This document shows, in pieces, positions 45,458 to 53,306 of a stretch of 64,000 nt of DNA. How positions within the stretch are numbered: position 1 is the stretch's first letter; every line of letters begins with the position of its first letter. The DNA comes from Nitratireductor sp. XY-223 (GTDB lineage: Bacteria > Pseudomonadota > Alphaproteobacteria > Rhizobiales > Rhizobiaceae): assembly GCF_004959855.1 (NCBI RefSeq), contig NZ_SPNT01000006.1:62001-126000 (forward strand), given 5' to 3'. The notes under the pieces were generated by a model. The model ran no database searches. It was given only the letters and a program-made list of their open reading frames with translations, and had not been told where the DNA came from. The translations under genes were made by a program, and so were the position numbers.

Positions 45458-46540
45458 ATGCCGCGTAACCTGCATATCCTCGTCGGCACCAAGAAGGGCG
45501 TGTTCATATTCGACGGCGACCGCGACGGCGGCGACTGGTCGGTGCGCGGACCGTTCTGCGAGGCCTGGCCGATCAACCACGTGATCGGCGATCCAGCCAC
45601 CGGCGCCGTCTATGCCGGCGGCGGCAACGAATGGTTCGGGCCGGCGGTGTGGAAGACCACGGACCTCGGTGAGACCTGGACCCATTCGAGCGAGGGGCTC
45701 GCCTATTCGGAAGGCGAGACGCCGGTCAATTGCGTATGGAGCCTCAACGCCTCGCACGGCCGGCTGCTGGCCGGCGTGCAGCCGGCGGGCCTGTTCCGCA
45801 GCGACGACGGCGGCGAAGAATGGACCCACCTGGACGGTCTGCAGAATCACCCCTCGCGGCCCGAATGGATGCCCGGCGGGGCGGGCCTCATCCTGCATCA
45901 TATAGTGCCGCATCCCGATGATGCCGACGAGATGTGGATCGGCATCTCGGCGGTCGGCGTTTTTCATACCAACGACGGCGGCGCGTCATGGACGACGCGC
46001 AACAGGGGCACGCGGCAGGACTACGCCCCCGACGACCAGCGCTATCCGGAATTCGGCCAGTGCGTACATTCGCTTTCCATGGCGGCGGGCATGCCGAACC
46101 GGCTCTACCAGCAGAACCATTGCGGCATGTATGTCTCCGAGAACGGCGGCGAGGAATGGGAGTGCATCGAGGAGGGGCTGCCGTCGACCTTCGGTTTCCC
46201 GGCGATCGCCCATCCGCGCGATCCCGACACGCTGTTCCTGCTGCCGCTCAACGGCGATGCGATCGGCCGCTTCATGCCGGACGGCAAGGCGGCGGTCTGG
46301 CGCACCCGCGATCGCGGGCGCAACTGGCAGGACCTGCGCAACGGCCTGCCGCAGGAGGGCGCCTATTTCGGTGTGCTTCGCCAGGCGATGGCGACCGACG
46401 GGCTGGAGCCGGCCGGGCTCTATTTCGGCACCAGTTCCGGCTCGCTCTATGTCAGCGCCGACGAGGGCGATCACTGGACACGGATTGCCGAGCATCTTCC
46501 GGTGATCACCTCGGTCGAGACCTTCGTGACGGACGCCTAA
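45458..46540 (+). CDS. BNR/sialidase-like beta-propeller protein
   Basis: A 360-residue protein of the sialidase/VPS10-like propeller type. It contains several Asp-box-like motifs: STTDLGETWTH-like repeats such as KTTDLGETW, FRSDDGGEEW, FHTNDGGASW, VSENGGEEW, RTRDRGRNW and VSADEGDHW. There is no signal peptide, so it acts in the cytoplasm. It is probably not a true sialidase, since the catalytic set is not evident. GGAGG precedes the ATG. It is 3 bases upstream of the ubiquitin-fold gene and likely operates with it. Confidence 0.83.
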   Translation: MPRNLHILVGTKKGVFIFDGDRDGGDWSVRGPFCEAWPINHVIGDPATGAVYAGGGNEWFGPAVWKTTDLGETWTHSSEGLAYSEGETPVNCVWSLNASHGRLLAGVQPAGLFRSDDGGEEWTHLDGLQNHPSRPEWMPGGAGLILHHIVPHPDDADEMWIGISAVGVFHTNDGGASWTTRNRGTRQDYAPDDQRYPEFGQCVHSLSMAAGMPNRLYQQNHCGMYVSENGGEEWECIEEGLPSTFGFPAIAHPRDPDTLFLLPLNGDAIGRFMPDGKAAVWRTRDRGRNWQDLRNGLPQEGAYFGVLRQAMATDGLEPAGLYFGTSSGSLYVSADEGDHWTRIAEHLPVITSVETFVTDA

Positions 46541-46543
46541 GCG

Positions 46544-46840
46544 ATGTCCGAGCACCAGGCCCTGCGCAATGTGCCGCAAGTCACCGTTATCCTGTGCGAT
46601 CCGCTGCGGCGCCTGTTCCCGGATGCCCCGGCGCGCAGTCTGGTCAATGCGGCCTCCGTCGGCCACATGCTCGACGAGTTGGACCGTCGCTGGCCGGGCA
46701 TGCGCGACCGCCTGGCCGACACCTCGCCCGCGGTGCGGCCGCATATCAGTATTTTCGTCGACGGGGTGCGCGCGGAACTCGATACGCCGCTGCCGGACCG
46801 GACCGATGTCTACGTGCTGACGGCGATGTCCGGCGGATGA
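46544..46840 (+). CDS. MoaD/ThiS-family ubiquitin-fold protein ending in Gly-Gly
   Basis: A 98-residue protein with a beta-grasp-like pattern: a VTVILCDPLRRLFPD strand, a helix in SVGHMLDELDRRWPGMRDRL, ISIFVDGVRAEL, and the C-terminal TDVYVLTAMSGG. The terminal Gly-Gly is the feature that ThiS, MoaD and their relatives use for thiocarboxylation or conjugation. It is coupled to the BNR-repeat gene. No E1-like ThiF/MoeB gene is adjacent, so a partner would be encoded elsewhere. Confidence 0.8.
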   Translation: MSEHQALRNVPQVTVILCDPLRRLFPDAPARSLVNAASVGHMLDELDRRWPGMRDRLADTSPAVRPHISIFVDGVRAELDTPLPDRTDVYVLTAMSGG

Positions 46841-46846
46841 CGGCGG

Positions 46847-47497
46847 TCAGTTGGCAACCGACGCCGTCCTGACCAGCATTGCGACCGGTGCCGCGCGATA
46901 GCGGCTGACGACGCGCTCGCTGCGGAAAAACACGTGATCGCCGATGCGCGCCAGGCGCTTGAGCTTCTTCGACCAGACCGGCCGCACATCGTGGCGGTGG
47001 TAGTGGGTCATTCCGCGCAGCATCGCGAAAGGCGCGCCGGGGGCCAGTTCATGGTCCATCGCGGCATCGAACCGGGTGGTGAATTCGGCGACCTCGTGCG
47101 AACGGCGGAACGCCGCGGCATTCTTCGGAAAATCGCTCAGCCGGTCGCACGCAAAGGAGAACTGGCAGCGGTTGAACTTGTGCGCGTTCTGGAAAACGAC
47201 ACCGCACACCGTGTCCGGATAGGCGCTGGAGCGCACCCGGTTGAGGATCGTGACGGCAACGGCGTGCTGGCCGTGCGCCGGCTCGCCCCGCGCCTCGTGA
47301 TAAATGGCGAGCGCCAGGCAGTATCTTTCCCTGCCGGCGTTGCGCCAGTCGACCAGCGGCACACGCGGCGTGACCATCAGGAAACCCGGCGACGCCAGGG
47401 TCATCTTGAGCGCGAACAAGGATGCGGCATTCGCCGGGCCGCAAACGGCCAGCGTCATCAGCACCCACATCGCTATCGACGTGACAATACGAAACAT
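46847..47497 (-). CDS. SleB/CwlJ-type cell wall hydrolase
   Basis: A 216-residue exported protein. Residues 1-25 are a signal peptide ending ANA-A. The Hydrolase_2 domain follows: YCLALAIYHEARGEPAHGQHAVAVTILNRVRSSAYPDTVCGVVFQ (about residues 60-104), with the catalytic Glu in YHEARGE, and QFSFACD with the end of the motif. In alphaproteobacteria these hydrolyse peptidoglycan during growth. The start was taken at ATG 47497; a GTG lies directly before it. Confidence 0.9.
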   Translation of the reverse strand: MFRIVTSIAMWVLMTLAVCGPANAASLFALKMTLASPGFLMVTPRVPLVDWRNAGRERYCLALAIYHEARGEPAHGQHAVAVTILNRVRSSAYPDTVCGVVFQNAHKFNRCQFSFACDRLSDFPKNAAAFRRSHEVAEFTTRFDAAMDHELAPGAPFAMLRGMTHYHRHDVRPVWSKKLKRLARIGDHVFFRSERVVSRYRAAPVAMLVRTASVAN

Positions 47498-47656
47498 CAC
47501 AACATCCCTTCCTCGGGGGAGTGTGACGCAATCGAATCAAGATTCCGGAAAGTCTAAGATGCGGATTTTATTGACTAAATTAACGGCTTGTTAGGCATGA
47601 TGGGGGGGTTCTCCAGCTGACGTCGCGGCCGCTATCGGGCTGTTCTGCCCCGATCC

Positions 47657-48574
47657 CGCCACAAGATTAAATCGCGGTAAGGCTGCGCGGTTTTGACTTG
47701 TAAACACCTGTTTCATTGCCATCTCAAATTCAAAGAACGTGAATGAACGGAGGAACGCCGATGGCTGACTACGACCTCAACACCGATGCTTATCTCAGCA
47801 CCATTGCGCAGGCGGACGAACAGGACGACCTCGATATTTTCGCCACCCATACGCTGTTCGAGACGATCGGCGATCCCGTCGGCAAGACGGTGATCGATCT
47901 TTGCTGCGGCGACGGCCGTCTCACCTGGAAGCTGCTCGAAATGGGCGCGAAATCCGTTGTCGGCATCGATATCTCGGGCGAAATGCTCAAGCGGGCGGAG
48001 GCAAAGCGGCAATTGCTGCCGGCCGACGAGCAGAAAAGGGTCCGGTTCCTGCAGGCCGATTTGCGCAACTCCGGCCTGACGCTGCCGCCGGTCGATATCG
48101 TCTCGGGGCTCTACGTCTTCCACTATGCCGACACGCCCGAGGGCGTCTGGGGCATGGGCCGCTTTATCTCCCGCAACCTCAAGGCCGACGGGCACTGCGC
48201 GCTGGTGACGCTCAGCCCCGACATCGACCCCGAGGACGATCATTCGGCGGCTCAGGCGGAAGCGGGCATCCTGATCGACTACCGGGACGAGCCGAAATGC
48301 AGGTTCCAGATCGGCGATTTCAGCTGCCCCATCTGGCGCTGGGACCGCGCGGTGCTGGAGCGCGAGCTCGGCATGGCGGGCCTTTGCGACCTGGCCTGGA
48401 CCGGCATGGATCTCCCCGACAGCCGTCCGGACCTCCAGGCGCGCTTTGCCGAATGGCGGCAGAACCCGCAATGCGTCGTCTTCTCGGCGCGCCGTGCGCG
48501 CCCGATCTAGGTAGCAGCACATGGGGCGCGGCCGGTGAATGGCGATGTGGCGGCAACGTGCTTTGCCTTCGTTT
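47657..48574 (+). repeat. Tandem duplication unit 1 (upstream block plus methyltransferase)
   Basis: A stretch of about 917 bp, including some 100 bases of upstream sequence and a methyltransferase gene, is repeated immediately downstream. The upstream block starting CTTGTAAACACC (47697) recurs as 48614-48651. The conserved leader shows that the promoter or leader was duplicated with the gene. Confidence 0.75.
47761..48510 (+). CDS. Class I SAM-dependent methyltransferase, copy 1
   Basis: A 249-residue Rossmann-fold methyltransferase. The SAM motif is VIDLCCGDGRLTWKLLEMGA (about residues 42-61), followed by VVGIDISGEMLKRAE and VRFLQADLRNSGLTLPPVDIV. The acceptor substrate is unknown. GGAGG sits 7 bases before the ATG at 47761; an in-frame ATG 18 bases earlier precedes that site and is less likely. 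Its duplicate follows directly. Confidence 0.87.
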   Translation: MADYDLNTDAYLSTIAQADEQDDLDIFATHTLFETIGDPVGKTVIDLCCGDGRLTWKLLEMGAKSVVGIDISGEMLKRAEAKRQLLPADEQKRVRFLQADLRNSGLTLPPVDIVSGLYVFHYADTPEGVWGMGRFISRNLKADGHCALVTLSPDIDPEDDHSAAQAEAGILIDYRDEPKCRFQIGDFSCPIWRWDRAVLERELGMAGLCDLAWTGMDLPDSRPDLQARFAEWRQNPQCVVFSARRARPI

Positions 48575-49430
48575 CGCCACAACGTTAATTCGCCGTAATG
48601 GAGCGCGGTTTTTCTTGTAAACACCCGTTTCGTCGCCATCTCACAGTCAAACAGTTTGGATGAACGGAGGATTGGCGATGGCCGATTACGACCTCAACAC
48701 CGACGCCTATCTCGACACCATCTGCCGGACCGACGAGCAGGACGATCTTGATCTCTTTGCGACCCACACGCTGATGGAAACCATGGGCGATCCCGCCGGC
48801 AAGACGGTGATCGATCTTTGCTGCGGCGATGGCCGCCTCACCTGGAAGCTGCTCGAAATGGGCGCGAAATCCGTCATCGGCGTCGATATCTCGGGCGAAA
48901 TGCTCAAGCGGGCGGAGGAAAAGCGCAAGCTGCTGCCGGCCGATGAGCGGGAAAGGGTCGCGTTCGTGCAGGCGGACCTGCGCAACTCCGGCCTCACGCT
49001 GCCGCCGGTCGATATCGTCACCGGGCTCTATGTCTTCCTCTATGCCGACACGCCCGAGGGCATCTGGGGCATGGGTCGCTTCATCTCCCGCAACCTCAAG
49101 GTCGATGGGCGCTGCGCGCTGGTGACGCTGAGCCCCGATCTCGACCCGGATGACGATCATTCGCTGGCGCAGGCCGAAGAGGGCGTCTTCATCGACTACG
49201 ACAGCGAACCGGAATGCATCATGCGCATTGGCGATTTCCGCTGCCCGGTCTGGCGCTGGGACCGCGACGTCCTGGAGCGTGAGCTCGGCATGGCCGGTCT
49301 GCGGGACTTCTCCTGGCAGGGAACCGATCTGCCCGACAGCCGCCCGGACCTGCAGGCGCGCTACGCTGAATGGCGCAAGAACCCGCAATGCGTTGTCTTC
49401 TCGGCACGCCGGGCGCGCATGATCTGACGG
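48575..49430 (+). repeat. Tandem duplication unit 2
   Basis: This is the second copy of the roughly 917-bp unit, with the leader block CTTGTAAACACC at 48614 onward and a full-length methyltransferase gene. Both copies have diverged at many third codon positions, so the duplication is not recent. Confidence 0.7.
48678..49427 (+). CDS. Class I SAM-dependent methyltransferase, copy 2
   Basis: A 249-residue paralogue of the preceding gene, colinear with no gaps I can see and nearly identical over the SAM-binding motif VIDLCCGDGRLTWKLLEMGA. Differences cluster in the substrate part, for example QGTDLPDSRP against TGMDLPDSRP and LYADTPEGIWG against HYADTPEGVWG. Ribosome site and leader are also duplicated. 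The pair may have split substrate range or raised dosage. An exported molybdopterin-fold gene follows 38 bases later. Confidence 0.87.
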   Translation: MADYDLNTDAYLDTICRTDEQDDLDLFATHTLMETMGDPAGKTVIDLCCGDGRLTWKLLEMGAKSVIGVDISGEMLKRAEEKRKLLPADERERVAFVQADLRNSGLTLPPVDIVTGLYVFLYADTPEGIWGMGRFISRNLKVDGRCALVTLSPDLDPDDDHSLAQAEEGVFIDYDSEPECIMRIGDFRCPVWRWDRDVLERELGMAGLRDFSWQGTDLPDSRPDLQARYAEWRKNPQCVVFSARRARMI

Positions 49431-49465
49431 AACGGACCGTTGCCGGTAAAAGGAAGGAGCGCGCC

Positions 49466-50008
49466 ATGAAACGCCTTGCAGCTCTTGTTGCCACTCTCGC
49501 CTGGCTGGCCCTGGCACCGGCGGCGGCGTTCGCCGACAGTCCCGCGGTGGTGACCATCTCGGGCGCGATCAGCGAAACCAACCGAAGCCCCGTGAACGAG
49601 CGGACGCACGGCCTCTTCTCCCATCACGGCATCGCCTTCGACAACGGCTTCGCGTTCACCCGGGAGGAATTGTCAGCGCTGCCCCAGACAAGCTACGAGG
49701 ATGACATTCCCCGGGCCGAGGGAACCTATAGCGGCCCGCTATTGACCGACCTTCTCGACGCCGTGGGAGCCGGCGGAACCCGCGTGGCGCTGACCGGCCT
49801 CGACGGCTATGCGGCGGAGTTCGAGATGGCTGTCGTTGAGCAACACCAGCCGATCATCGCAATTTCGGTCGACGACCGGCCTCTATCCATCGGCGAACTC
49901 GGTCCCGCCAAGCTCGTCTTTCCCAAGACCGGCGACGCGGACCTCGACAAGCAACTGCGCGGCAAGGGCGTGTGGGCACTGTTTCATGTTGCCGTCGTGG
50001 AGGATTGA
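49466..50008 (+). CDS. Exported molybdopterin-oxidoreductase-fold protein (small, SUOX-like)
   Basis: A 180-residue protein with a signal peptide (residues 1-23, AAAFA-D). The mature part resembles the oxidoreductase molybdopterin-binding (sulfite oxidase) fold as found in short alphaproteobacterial proteins: a VTISGAI start, ALPQTSYEDDIP, TYSGPLLTDLLDAVGA and LTGLDGYAAEF. I see no Cys at all, so the Mo-ligating Cys is missing and it is likely not an active oxidase. GGAAGGAG lies upstream. Role unknown. Confidence 0.68.
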   Translation: MKRLAALVATLAWLALAPAAAFADSPAVVTISGAISETNRSPVNERTHGLFSHHGIAFDNGFAFTREELSALPQTSYEDDIPRAEGTYSGPLLTDLLDAVGAGGTRVALTGLDGYAAEFEMAVVEQHQPIIAISVDDRPLSIGELGPAKLVFPKTGDADLDKQLRGKGVWALFHVAVVED

Positions 50009-50070
50009 CCGGTCCGATTGCCGCTCATTTAGTGCCTGACGGCGGCGCTATCTTCCCCTAAAGTCGCCGC

Positions 50071-50781
50071 ATGGCACATTCATTCGAGCGCATCGTCATC
50101 CTCACCGGCGCCGGGCTTTCGGCCGAATCCGGGCTTTCCACCTTCCGTGACAAGGACGGCATCTGGTCGAAGGTGCGCATCGAGGACGTGGCGACGCCGG
50201 AAGCGTTCATGCGCGATCCGCAGGGCGTGCTCGACTTCTACAACGGCCGGCGCAACAATTCGGGCGGCGTCGAGCCCAACGCGGCGCATGCGGCGCTGGC
50301 ACGGCTGGAAGCCGGCCATCCCGGCGAGGTGCTGACGGTGACGCAGAACATCGATCCTCTGCACGAGCGCGCCGGAACGACCAACCTCATTCACATGCAC
50401 GGCGAGATCGTCAAGGCACTGTGCAACCATTGCGGCGGGCGCGAACCCTACGACCGGGACCTTTCGGCGGACGACGTGTGCCGGCAGTGCGGCAATAGGG
50501 GCGGGCTGCGGCCGGATGTCGTCTGGTTCGGCGAGATGCCCTACCAGATGGAGCGGATCTATGCGGCGTTGTCGCGGTGCGACCTCTTCATCTCCATCGG
50601 CACCAGCGGCAATGTCTACCCGGCGGCAGGCTTCGTGGCCGAGGCCCGCGGCGCCGGCGCCCGCACCGTCGAGCTTAATCTCGAACCTTCCGAAGGCATC
50701 TCCCATTTCGACGAGGCCATCCATGGCAAGGCGACGGAAATCGTGCCGGTCTATGTGGAGAAGCTGCTGAACGGGGGGTGA
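50071..50781 (+). CDS. cobB: Sir2-family NAD-dependent protein deacylase (CobB-like)
   Basis: A 236-residue sirtuin. It has the NAD-binding TGAGLSAESGLSTFRDKDG (about residues 12-30), TQNIDPLHERAG (about 90-101), the catalytic His in HMHGE, and a four-Cys zinc site (CNHC and CRQC). The FYNGRR segment gives the Tyr-x-x-Arg pair that marks class III sirtuins acting on succinyl-type lysines as well as acetyl groups. It removes acyl groups from cytoplasmic proteins. Codon start ATG 50071. It converges on the XRE regulator. Confidence 0.93.
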   Translation: MAHSFERIVILTGAGLSAESGLSTFRDKDGIWSKVRIEDVATPEAFMRDPQGVLDFYNGRRNNSGGVEPNAAHAALARLEAGHPGEVLTVTQNIDPLHERAGTTNLIHMHGEIVKALCNHCGGREPYDRDLSADDVCRQCGNRGGLRPDVVWFGEMPYQMERIYAALSRCDLFISIGTSGNVYPAAGFVAEARGAGARTVELNLEPSEGISHFDEAIHGKATEIVPVYVEKLLNGG

Positions 50782-50789
50782 CCACGGCC

Positions 50790-51563
50790 TCAGCCGTTCT
50801 GCCCTACAATCGCAAGCGTGTCGCGCGTCTCGTCGTCGGAGGGAAACAGCAGTTCGATGCGCAGCTCCGACAGCGCGATGTCTTCGGCCGAGCCGAACTG
50901 GGCGATGGTCGAAAAGAAAGAAAGCACCCGGTCGCCGGCCCGGTAGCGGGCCGGGATGATGGCCGGCAGCGGGCCGTCGGCGCCGCCGGTGCGCGGACCG
51001 AGCACCGCTTCGAGTTTACCCACCGTCGCGTCGAGCACGTCGTCGCCGCCGAGATGGGCGCTTTCGGTGCGAAGGCGCACGATCATGTGCTCGGCCACCT
51101 CGCGCCAGTTTTCCAGTACATCCTGCATCCTGCCTGTGTCGGTCAGCGCCTCGAGCAGGCTGTCGCCGGTCGAAATGCCGGCGCCGGCGAGCAGGAAGCC
51201 GCCCGAGCGGTTTGCCTTGACGACCGTCCAGTGCCGGTCGAGCGCCATGGCAGGGAAGGGGTCGTGGCGTTCCAGCGTCCAGTCGACGGCGGCGCGCACA
51301 TGCGCCATGTCGGCATCGTCGAGGGCGCGCTTGCGGTAGGCCGGCGCGAAGCCGGCCGCGCCGAGGAAAGCGTTGCGGGCGCCGTGCGGCAGCTCCAGCG
51401 ATTCCGACAAGAGCCGCACCATCGACCGGCTCGGCCGCGAGCGGCCGGTCTCCAGGAACGAGATGTGCCGCGCCGAGACATTGGCGGCGAGACCGAGGTC
51501 GAGCTGGCTCATGCGGCGCCGGCCGCGCCATTCCTTCAACGTGTCTCCGAAAGCGTTCTGCAT
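50790..51563 (-). CDS. XRE-family regulator with MmyB-like ligand domain
   Basis: A 257-residue regulator. The N-terminal XRE helix-turn-helix (KEWRGRRRMSQLDLGLAANVSARHISFLETGRSRPS, about residues 11-46) is followed by an MmyB-like ligand-binding domain (DRHWTVVKANRSGGFLL, FFSTIAQFGSAEDIALSELRIELLFP). Such regulators may bind fatty-acid-like ligands through a PAS-type pocket. The start was placed at 51563; the frame stays open upstream. A 15-bp palindrome lies in the gap to the divergent membrane protein gene, its probable target. Confidence 0.87.
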   Translation of the reverse strand: MQNAFGDTLKEWRGRRRMSQLDLGLAANVSARHISFLETGRSRPSRSMVRLLSESLELPHGARNAFLGAAGFAPAYRKRALDDADMAHVRAAVDWTLERHDPFPAMALDRHWTVVKANRSGGFLLAGAGISTGDSLLEALTDTGRMQDVLENWREVAEHMIVRLRTESAHLGGDDVLDATVGKLEAVLGPRTGGADGPLPAIIPARYRAGDRVLSFFSTIAQFGSAEDIALSELRIELLFPSDDETRDTLAIVGQNG

Positions 51564-51626
51564 GGATGTAACCCCGGGTGGCTGTGCGTTTGGGTGCAAT
51601 ATAGCGGCTGCGGAGGCAGGAAACAC

Positions 51627-51641
51627 TTACCTCCAAGGTAA
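51627..51641. promoter_or_regulatory. Operator candidate for MmyB-type regulator
   Basis: TTACCTCCAAGGTAA has 6-base arms (TTACCT/AGGTAA) around a 3-base spacer. It sits between the divergent regulator and the membrane protein gene, in the position expected for an operator acting on both. Confidence 0.5.
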
Positions 51642-51702
51642 TTGAGGCTCGTCGGCCCGGCGGCTATCCCATGGCCCATGTCAATCGCAAGGAGATGAGG
51701 CT

Positions 51703-52137
51703 ATGCATATCGAAACGGCACAAAACTGGCTCAAGACGGGCGCGGTCGTCCTTGTTGGCTTCGGGCTTTTGGGACCGATCGGCGCCCTGCCGGCGACCTC
51801 TGAAATCACCCGCTTTTTTGCGGATCTCGCCTTCTTTCCGCTCGACGGCTCACCGGCGCAGCTCGACCCGGCGGCGCGTTTTTTCTGGGCGATAACCGGC
51901 GGCGTGATCGCCGGCTGGGGCGTGATGATCTGGATCACGGCAACGCGGCTCTTGCCGCGCGATCCGGCGCTGGCGCGCAGCATGATCCTGACCGCGGCGG
52001 TGGTCTGGTTCGTTATCGACAGTCTCGGGTCGGCGCTTGCCGGCGCGCCGATGAATGCGCTCTACAATGTCGGCTTCCTGGTCCTTTTTGTGGTGCCGCT
52101 GTGGCGGCCGGTCGAGGCCGCTGCCAACTCCGCCTAG
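51703..52137 (+). CDS. Small integral membrane protein
   Basis: A 144-residue protein with four hydrophobic segments (about residues 14-32, 60-83, 92-114 and 116-134) and no known domain that I recognise. It resembles unannotated DUF-type membrane proteins adjacent to MmyB regulators. A GGAGATGAGG site precedes the ATG. It is divergent from the XRE regulator and its stop codon overlaps the convergent TetR gene by 4 bases. It is the likely regulated target of that XRE protein. Confidence 0.75.
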   Translation: MHIETAQNWLKTGAVVLVGFGLLGPIGALPATSEITRFFADLAFFPLDGSPAQLDPAARFFWAITGGVIAGWGVMIWITATRLLPRDPALARSMILTAAVVWFVIDSLGSALAGAPMNALYNVGFLVLFVVPLWRPVEAAANSA

Positions 52138-52697
52138 ACCTCGCCGATGAGCGACAGGGCCGCTTTGCGCAGGGAAGCGATCAGCTTCAGCAGATGCGCG
52201 CGGTCCTTCGCCACATATTTGAAGTTGGACGAAGCGTTCAACACCATATCCGCCAGGTCCTGGGGCGTCATGTCGGCCCTGGCCAGCTTGTCCCTATAGG
52301 GCGCAAGGAGAGAGGCCAGAACCTCTCCCTTGCGCTGCATGGCCTTGTCCTGCTCGGCCTTGCCGACGGTGTTGTAGCCGGTCACCAGGTCCTCGGCATC
52401 CGGCATCTGGCTCAGCATGTCGTAGTAGGCGATGACGCAGTGCTGGAAATAGGCATCGAGCTTGTCGGCAATCGATCCGTCCTTGCTCCAGTCGGCCTCC
52501 AGCGCCTCCATGGTCCGGTCCGTCGAATAGCAGATGGCGGCGGCGAGGACCTCTTCCTTGTTCGCATAGCTTGAATAGAGCGTCTGACGCGAAATACCGG
52601 CCGCCGCAGCGATGTCGCTCATGGTCGTGCGGCGCACGCCATAGCGGGAAATCACCCCGATGGCGGTCTCGACGATATTTCTTTCCTTGTCATTCAT
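52134..52697 (-). CDS. TetR-family regulator of the IorAB-type operon
   Basis: A 187-residue TetR regulator. The HTH is at about residues 10-55 (RYGVRRTTMSDIAAAAGISRQTLYSSYANKEEVL). The C-terminal ligand domain is unassigned. It is divergent from the 2Fe-2S subunit gene and separated by 149 bases carrying a TTGACAA/TTGTCAA inverted repeat, so it probably represses that operon and itself in response to an aromatic or aldehyde substrate. Confidence 0.9.
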   Translation of the reverse strand: MNDKERNIVETAIGVISRYGVRRTTMSDIAAAAGISRQTLYSSYANKEEVLAAAICYSTDRTMEALEADWSKDGSIADKLDAYFQHCVIAYYDMLSQMPDAEDLVTGYNTVGKAEQDKAMQRKGEVLASLLAPYRDKLARADMTPQDLADMVLNASSNFKYVAKDRAHLLKLIASLRKAALSLIGEV

Positions 52698-52706
52698 TTC
52701 TACAAC

Positions 52707-52731
52707 TTGACAAATTCTGTTAGCTTGTCAA
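52707..52731. promoter_or_regulatory. TetR operator overlapping divergent promoters
   Basis: TTGACAA (52707-52713) and TTGTCAA (52725-52731) form an inverted repeat with an 11-base spacer, 10 bases from the TetR start. The left arm is a perfect TTGACA -35 for the rightward gene, with TATCTA at 52732-52737 as a -10 (19-base spacer). The right arm reads TTGACA on the other strand. Regulator and operon promoters would overlap. Confidence 0.6.
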
Positions 52732-52846
52732 TATCTATGCCAGCCGGGGGCCGTTGGCGCCGATCGGTCATTTGGACGCATGTCCCATATTGACCGGTCG
52801 GTTGTGAATAGTCGGTTCCGCAGCCATCTGTAAAGGAGATTACTCC

Positions 52847-53305
52847 ATGAAACTCACCGTGAACGGCCAGGTCCACGAGGTGGATGTCGAAGAAGACATG
52901 CCGCTTTTGTGGGTTCTGAGGGACGAGCTTGGGATCACCGGACCCAAATATGGCTGCGGCATCGCCCAGTGCGGCGCCTGCACGGTGCATGTGGACGGCA
53001 TGGCGGTACGCTCCTGCCAGTTGCCGGCCGGAGCGGTCGACGGCGAGATAACGACAATCGAGGGTCTCGGCACGCCGGACGCCCTGCATGCGGTCCAGGC
53101 CGCCTGGGTGGAGCACCAGGTTGCCCAGTGCGGCTATTGCCAGTCCGGGCAGATCATGGCGGCGGCCTCCTTCCTTGAGACCAATGACGATCCGACCGAC
53201 GAGGATATCGATGTCGCGATGTCGGCCAATCTTTGCCGCTGCGGCACCTATCCGCGCATCCGCGAGGCGGTGAAGACGGCAGCCAAGAACCTGAGGAGTG
53301 CATGA
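52847..53305 (+). CDS. iorA: 2Fe-2S subunit of a molybdenum hydroxylase (IorA-like)
   Basis: A 152-residue subunit with two 2Fe-2S clusters. The plant-type cluster is in [15 protein letters not shown] (about residues 38-52, plus a later Cys), and the alpha-helical cluster in [11 protein letters not shown] and [11 protein letters not shown] (about 98-125). It passes electrons from the molybdenum subunit. AAGGAG precedes the ATG. The stop is 1 base before the next gene's ATG. The name is by family resemblance to isoquinoline 1-oxidoreductase, and the substrate may be another N-heterocycle or aldehyde. Confidence 0.9.
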   Translation: MKLTVNGQVHEVDVEEDMPLLWVLRDELGITGPKYGCGIAQCGACTVHVDGMAVRSCQLPAGAVDGEITTIEGLGTPDALHAVQAAWVEHQVAQCGYCQSGQIMAAASFLETNDDPTDEDIDVAMSANLCRCGTYPRIREAVKTAAKNLRSA

Positions 53306-53306
53306 T

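Noticed and set aside
45458-46540. Annotation as a true exo-sialidase
   Set aside because: Asp-box-like repeats are present, but there is no signal peptide and the catalytic Arg triad/Tyr-Glu set is not evident.
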